The position numbers were made by a program, and so were the translations under genes. The notes under the pieces are model-generated. The model was not told where the DNA came from. It ran no database searches and was given only the letters and a program-made list of their open reading frames with translations. DNA of 49,322 nucleotides, from NCBI GenBank assembly GCA_944384585.1, contig CALWTY010000013.1, positions 1 to 49,322 of the forward strand, written 5' to 3'. How positions within the stretch are numbered: position 1 is the first letter of the stretch; every line of letters begins with the position of its first letter. Of the stretch, positions 45,608-49,322 are shown in pieces. This DNA is from an uncultured Clostridia bacterium. Its GTDB lineage: Bacteria > Bacillota > Clostridia > Oscillospirales > CAG-272.

Positions 45608-46677
45608 ATGAAAAAGCTTACAGCAATCGTTCTTGCCGTTTGCCTGCTCGGCGCTGTCCTCCTGACCTCCTGCGGGAAGGAGCAGACCGATCCTCAGGGA
45701 ACCGATACCAAGCCCGCCGTCACAACGGCGGAGGGGACTGCCGCAGGGCCCGATGAAACCACCGGGCAGGCAGGGACGGAAACCACCGCCGCCATCACCG
45801 ACGAGGAGACCGAGCCCCCACCGATTATCCGCCTTTTGACAAAACCGCTCCCTGGGACGGCGTCAATATGTCCATCGGCTGGTATATCAACGGAAACGCC
45901 CGTGACGGCTACAAGCTCTCCGACGTTTACGATTTTGCCGGCTTCACCTATGTGGTCAACTGCGCCGGGACCGGCAAGACCATCTATTACGATCCGAATT
46001 ATATGGTGATTGTCGATACCGACGGAGACGGTGATATGTCCGACGAGGCCGGTTACGACGAATTCAATCAGATCGCGGGAGAAAAGTTCCCCAAGAAGAA
46101 GGTCCTGCTTGAGGCCGACATCGATCTGAACGGGAAGGATTGGCTTCCCATCGGCGTCAGCAGCTCCTTCCAGGGCTACTTTGAGGGGCAGGGTCACACG
46201 GTCAGCAACTTCACCGTGTCGCCCGCCAAAGCCGCTCACACCAGCACGTCGACGGGACAGTACTATTCGCTGTTCGGCGTGATCGCCCACGGCGCGGAGA
46301 TCCGCGAGCTGACGGTGACCGACGCGACGTTCAGGGTCGACAACCTGGAAAGCCATCTTGCCGCCCCCACCTATGTTTCGGTATTCGGCGCACAGGTCGG
46401 ACACTGCGTGATTTCCGACTGCAATGCCTACAATATCAGCGCGGAGCTTGTCAACACCGGCACCGGCACGGTTATGGTCGGATACATGGCTGCCAATATG
46501 GATACCGCGACCTCCTCGATCGAAAACTGCTCGGTGTATCAATTCACCCTCAAGGACAACGGAATCGAATACAAACAGCATGAGCTGAAATTCGTCGGCA
46601 GCTTCGGCGCGTCGGTCACCGATCCCGCCTCCAGAGTCGTCGGATGCGAGGTGCTGACCTCCGATCCGCTCGCGTAA
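45608..46677 (+). pseudogene. Surface lipoprotein with GLUG/beta-helix-like repeats, frameshifted
   Basis: Signal peptide and lipobox KKLTAIVLAVCLLGAVLLTSC are followed by a Thr-rich linker. One C is missing in the C5 run at 45815-45819; adding it restores PPTDYPPFDKTAPWDG. The mature part has SDVYDFAGFTYVVNCAG, DIDLNGKDWLPIGVSSSFQG, YFEGQGHTVSNFTVS, and YSLFGVIAHGAEIRELTVTD, the typical pattern of GLUG-motif/pectate-lyase-fold adhesin proteins of gut Bacillota. The function is probably glycan binding. The start at 45608 has GAAAGGAA upstream. It precedes the SGNH-type esterase by four bases. Confidence 0.75.
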
Positions 46678-46681
46678 CGGT

Positions 46682-47698
46682 ATGACGGGAAGAAAAAGGG
46701 ATCGCGCGGGACAGATCGTGCTGTCCTGCCTGAGTCTGACGCTGCTTCTCTCCCTCTTCGCCTGCTCGGGCGGAGGCGGCAAAACCGGGGAGAGCAGCGG
46801 GCAAAGCGAAACGACTCAGACCCGACCGCAGACCGATTCCGAGAGTCTGCCGCCGCAGCAGGACGTCAAGCGGGTCATCCTGCTCGCCGGACAATCCAAT
46901 GCCGTCGGGCACTCCTATATGAAGTACCTGAACGGCAGCGGGGGCAGGATCTCCCGCGAACGGGTTGAGCGCGCCAAAAAGGGCTGGGAAAATATCCGCA
47001 TCATGTACAGCAACAATCCCTTCAACGGGCTGAAGGAGCAGTCGGATGATTTTCTGCCTGTCACCTTCGGCTACGGAATGAAGCACGCCGATGTGACGTT
47101 CGGCCCGGAGGTGGGGTTGGCGGAGTATCTTAACGAACGCTTCCCCGACGAAGAATTCTATATCATCAAGTGCGCGACGGGAAGCGCCGATCTCTTTGCC
47201 ATGTGGAATCCCGAGACGACGGGGGCGGAGAGCCTCTATGCCGAGATGCTCCGCTTTACCGAAAAGGCGATGAAAAAGCTGACGGGCGACGGCAGCAAGG
47301 CGGAGATCATCGGATTCCTCTGGATGCAGGGAGAATCGGACTGTGCAAGGGGCGGAGACTATCATGACGCTCGTTACGAGTCGTATAATACCATCTTCGG
47401 AAAGCTGATTGACGGCTTCTGCGAGAAATTTGCCGCATATCTGCCCGACGGACCGGAGGGAATGGCGGTGATCCAGGCCGGGATGACCGCGTTCTGGCAG
47501 AACTGCAACGAGATGAATCAGGCGAAAAAGCGCTACTGTGAGCAGCGGGAGAACGCCGCCTTCTTCAACACCTTCGATCTGCCCTATACGAATGACAACT
47601 CCGACCATGCGCATTTTGATGCGGCGGGAATGTTCCTGCTGGGCAACCGCTTCGGGGAGACGCTCATCAAGACGCTGGAGGACGCGGGACGGCTTTGA
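46682..47698 (+). CDS. Secreted SASA/CE6-type carbohydrate esterase lipoprotein
   Basis: This 338-aa lipoprotein has a signal peptide (IVLSCLSLTLLLSLFAC, lipobox LFAC) and a polar linker. The SGNH-fold domain of the sialate O-acetylesterase/CE6 type begins with the nucleophile block VILLAGQSNAVGHSYMKYL. GPEVGLAEYLNERFPDE follows. The Gly/Asn-type block is GFLWMQGESDCARGGDYHDA, and the Asp-His pair is NDNSDHAHFDAAGMFLLGNR. It would remove acetyl groups from plant or host glycans outside the cell. It starts four bases after the surface lipoprotein gene. Confidence 0.9.
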   Translation: MTGRKRDRAGQIVLSCLSLTLLLSLFACSGGGGKTGESSGQSETTQTRPQTDSESLPPQQDVKRVILLAGQSNAVGHSYMKYLNGSGGRISRERVERAKKGWENIRIMYSNNPFNGLKEQSDDFLPVTFGYGMKHADVTFGPEVGLAEYLNERFPDEEFYIIKCATGSADLFAMWNPETTGAESLYAEMLRFTEKAMKKLTGDGSKAEIIGFLWMQGESDCARGGDYHDARYESYNTIFGKLIDGFCEKFAAYLPDGPEGMAVIQAGMTAFWQNCNEMNQAKKRYCEQRENAAFFNTFDLPYTNDNSDHAHFDAAGMFLLGNRFGETLIKTLEDAGRL

Positions 47699-47821
47699 CC
47701 CGGCATCGGGAAAGCCGCCGTACAGGGAAGCCCCGCTTCCGGATCAAGGGTAAACGGGGTGACGGTATGCAGGCTTGAAGTCTGATCCGCGATAATCGCA
47801 AATCCAAATCGAAACATCATC

Positions 47822-47863
47822 AAAAAGCCGGAGGAAAAGGAGATCCTTTTCCTCCGGCTTTTT
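47822..47863. terminator. Very long-stem bidirectional terminator
   Basis: A 20-bp perfect inverted repeat (47822-47841 with 47844-47863; each arm starts or ends in five A or T) lies between the converging SASA esterase and FAH-family genes. Both orientations have a T-run. The rest of 47699-48075 shows no gene. Confidence 0.9.
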
Positions 47864-48075
47864 CGTGCGGCAGAAAAACGAATGATCTGAATAAAACCGG
47901 ATGCGCGGTCCGGCATGGCGGCGGGGATCGCTTGCGGAAGCGCTTGAAGACAGAGCCGCAGAGGGAAGCGGCCGATCCGCAGCGTCTCTGCAGGGCTCGC
48001 CGTTTTCCTGAGCGAGGGAGGAGTCTCCGTTTATCCGCAGAAGGGGCGGCCTGCGCGGGTCAAGGAGGCGGCGCT

Positions 48076-48927
48076 TCAGCGGCGGACGGTATTGCGAAGC
48101 GTTCCGATCCCGCCGATCGTTACCTCCGTGACATCGCCCTCCTTCAGCCAGCGCTGCCTCCCCTCCGGCATCCCGAGAATCACGCCGGAGGGCGTTCCCG
48201 TGAAGAGAACGTCCCCCGCTTCCAGGGTCATGATATCGGAGGCGTAGCGGATGATTTCGGCACAGTCGAAGATCATGCGGCTTGTATTGGAACTTTGCCG
48301 CAGCTCGCCGTTGAGCCGCAGCTCGATCGGAAGGGCGGAGGGATCGAGGCTGTCTGCCGTCACGATAACGGGGCCTGTCGGCGCGAAGCCGTCGGCGGTC
48401 TTCCCGATCAGCCATTGCGAGGAGACGTACTGCAGATCGCGGGCGGAAAAATCGTTGCCGCAGGTGTAACCGAAGACATGAGAGAGCGCCTCCTCCCGCG
48501 GAATATGCCTGCCTCCTTTTCCGAGAAGGATCACCAGCTCCGCTTCGTAATCAAGCCGCTCGGAGAGCCGCGGGATCACGACGTCGGCGTTGTGCGCGTT
48601 ATGGGCATTTGAGAATTTAGAGAACAAAACGGGAGCGGCGGGAGTTTTTTCGCCGCACTCGCCGATATGCGCTTTGTAGTTGATGCCGACGCAGATCAGC
48701 TTGCCGTTTTGCGGAACGGCGGGGGCATAGACGACCTCCTCCTCCCGATATTGCGGTGCGCCGCTTCGGTCAATGGCGGCAAGACGCGCCTTCAGCTCCT
48801 CACCGGCCGAGAGCAGCTCCATCAGGGAATGGGGCGCGTTTGGCAGGGCGGTGAGGTCAAAGAGACTGCCGTCCTCCGCCAGGCAGAGGTGAACGGCGCC
48901 GTCCTTGATGATCTGTGCAAATTTCAT
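48076..48927 (-). CDS. Fumarylacetoacetate hydrolase family protein
   Basis: This 283-aa metal-dependent hydrolase is of the FAH/FAHD1 type, which splits or decarboxylates 2-keto acids, including 2-keto-3-deoxy sugar acids in some bacteria. Motifs: KLICVGINYKAHIGE, the metal-binding Glu in LDYEAELVILLGKGGRHI, GYTCGNDFSARDLQ, WLIGKTADGFAPTGPVI and AGDVLFTGTPSGVILGM. The start at 48927 has GGGAGG upstream; a longer frame to 49104 has no support. It could be a late step of a sugar-acid pathway, but no partner is adjacent. Confidence 0.9.
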   Translation of the reverse strand: MKFAQIIKDGAVHLCLAEDGSLFDLTALPNAPHSLMELLSAGEELKARLAAIDRSGAPQYREEEVVYAPAVPQNGKLICVGINYKAHIGECGEKTPAAPVLFSKFSNAHNAHNADVVIPRLSERLDYEAELVILLGKGGRHIPREEALSHVFGYTCGNDFSARDLQYVSSQWLIGKTADGFAPTGPVIVTADSLDPSALPIELRLNGELRQSSNTSRMIFDCAEIIRYASDIMTLEAGDVLFTGTPSGVILGMPEGRQRWLKEGDVTEVTIGGIGTLRNTVRR

Positions 48928-49136
48928 GGTATGATCCTCCCGGAATGGCAGCGGCAGGCCGGGCCGGCCGAAAAAGTCGGTTTGAGTGTGGGGGAAGCAG
49001 GCGATTGCTTCGGATACGGGAGCGCGCAGAGGAGGCGGAGCGGGGGAAGGACGGAAACGGACTTCTCGGTATGAAGCGGCTTTCTGTCCGTCGGCGTCCG
49101 GCATTCCCCGAACCGGGGATCATGCGCGACATCTGT

Positions 49137-49165
49137 ATTTTAGCATATTGCCGCGGATTCGTCAA
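49137..49165 (-). promoter_or_regulatory. Promoter of the FAH-family gene
   Basis: On the minus strand, TTGACG (49165-49160) and TAAAAT (49142-49137) are 17 bases apart. The leader between it and the ATG at 48927 is long (about 205 bases) and has no recognised riboswitch. Confidence 0.7.
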
Positions 49166-49220
49166 GGGAGGGATGTGATGCGGTAAAATCGCCGCCGATC
49201 CGGCGCGGGGATCGACGGCG

Positions 49221-49322
49221 CGATGCGGACAATCGTAGGCTGCGCAGACGGGCGAAAGCGGGGCGCGATGCGGACAATGGCAGGCTGTGCAGACGGGCGA
49301 AAGCGGGGCGGGATGCGGACAA
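49221..49322. repeat. 45-bp tandem repeat at contig end
   Basis: Units begin at 49221, 49266 and 49311 (partial) with GATGCGGACAAT near the start and CAGACGGGCGAAAGCGGGGC at the end. The two full units differ at only a few positions. The contig ends inside the third unit, so the true copy number is unknown. The 45-base period is a multiple of three. The minus strand is open across it with a 15-residue repeat (SASRPAFARL...), but there is no start or other support for coding. Confidence 0.9.

Noticed and set aside
49221..49322. CRISPR array.
   Set aside because: Units are directly adjacent with no unique spacers, and no cas genes are present in the window.

Overview
The window looks like one contig from an uncultured, G+C-rich, spore-forming member of the Clostridia (Bacillota). 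This is inferred from gene content, not from a marker phylogeny: an alpha/beta-type small acid-soluble spore protein, a class B-type sortase, a YerC-type TrpR-like repressor, RNase M5, a DUF1934 protein, lipoproteins with Clostridia-style signal peptides, and many sigma-A promoters with 17-bp spacers. Bases 1-45 are not biological. They match an Illumina TruSeq index primer joined to the contig end. The other end stops inside a 45-bp tandem repeat.

Layout. 46-12,259 is mostly housekeeping: glycosyltransferase, sortase and gpmI (minus); tRNA-Gln(CUG); a cupin; a flavodoxin-like reductase; methyltransferase plus YerC (minus); then DUF1934, holA, a membrane protein, rnmV, gtrA, an MFS transporter and a glycerophosphodiesterase (plus). 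12,515-29,869 is a carbohydrate-utilization island. A minus-strand operon (phosphotriesterase-like protein, shikimate-dehydrogenase-like protein, cupin-type sugar isomerase, 2-hydroxyacid dehydrogenase, KDPG aldolase) is followed by a GH2 gene. That gene diverges from a plus-strand set: GH172/DUF2961 protein, Gfo/Idh oxidoreductase, zinc alcohol dehydrogenase, D-allulose/tagatose 3-epimerase, L-fucose-isomerase-type protein, solute-binding lipoprotein, FGGY kinase and DeoR regulator. 30,246-33,000 holds a LamG surface protein, the spore protein gene, and a low-G+C patchwork of gene fragments around a streptothricin-acetyltransferase-like gene. 33,039-38,814 is uvrA, uvrB and an aldose 1-epimerase (minus). 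38,906-47,698 is a second carbohydrate region: a LacI-like sensor regulator, a membrane-anchored esterase, a GH5-like hydrolase, a second solute-binding lipoprotein fused to a DUF5107 remnant, a surface lipoprotein and an SGNH/SASA esterase. A fumarylacetoacetase-family hydrolase (minus) precedes the terminal repeat.

How the genes may work together. In the main island, a furanosidase-type hydrolase (GH172), a FucI/D-arabinose-type isomerase, a ketose 3-epimerase and an FGGY ketose kinase would together take D-arabinose to D-ribulose, D-xylulose and D-xylulose 5-phosphate. The two oxidoreductases would handle related polyols or inositols. This is inference from family functions. A DeoR regulator at the end of the set and phased AT-rich repeats at several promoters suggest shared control.

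An important oddity is that many accessory genes are broken. I count about ten single-base frameshifts, two in-frame stops, one gene chimera and two large internal deletions, all in the accessory regions and none in the housekeeping blocks. Sequencing or assembly error and genuine decay are both possible, and only the reads can decide between them.
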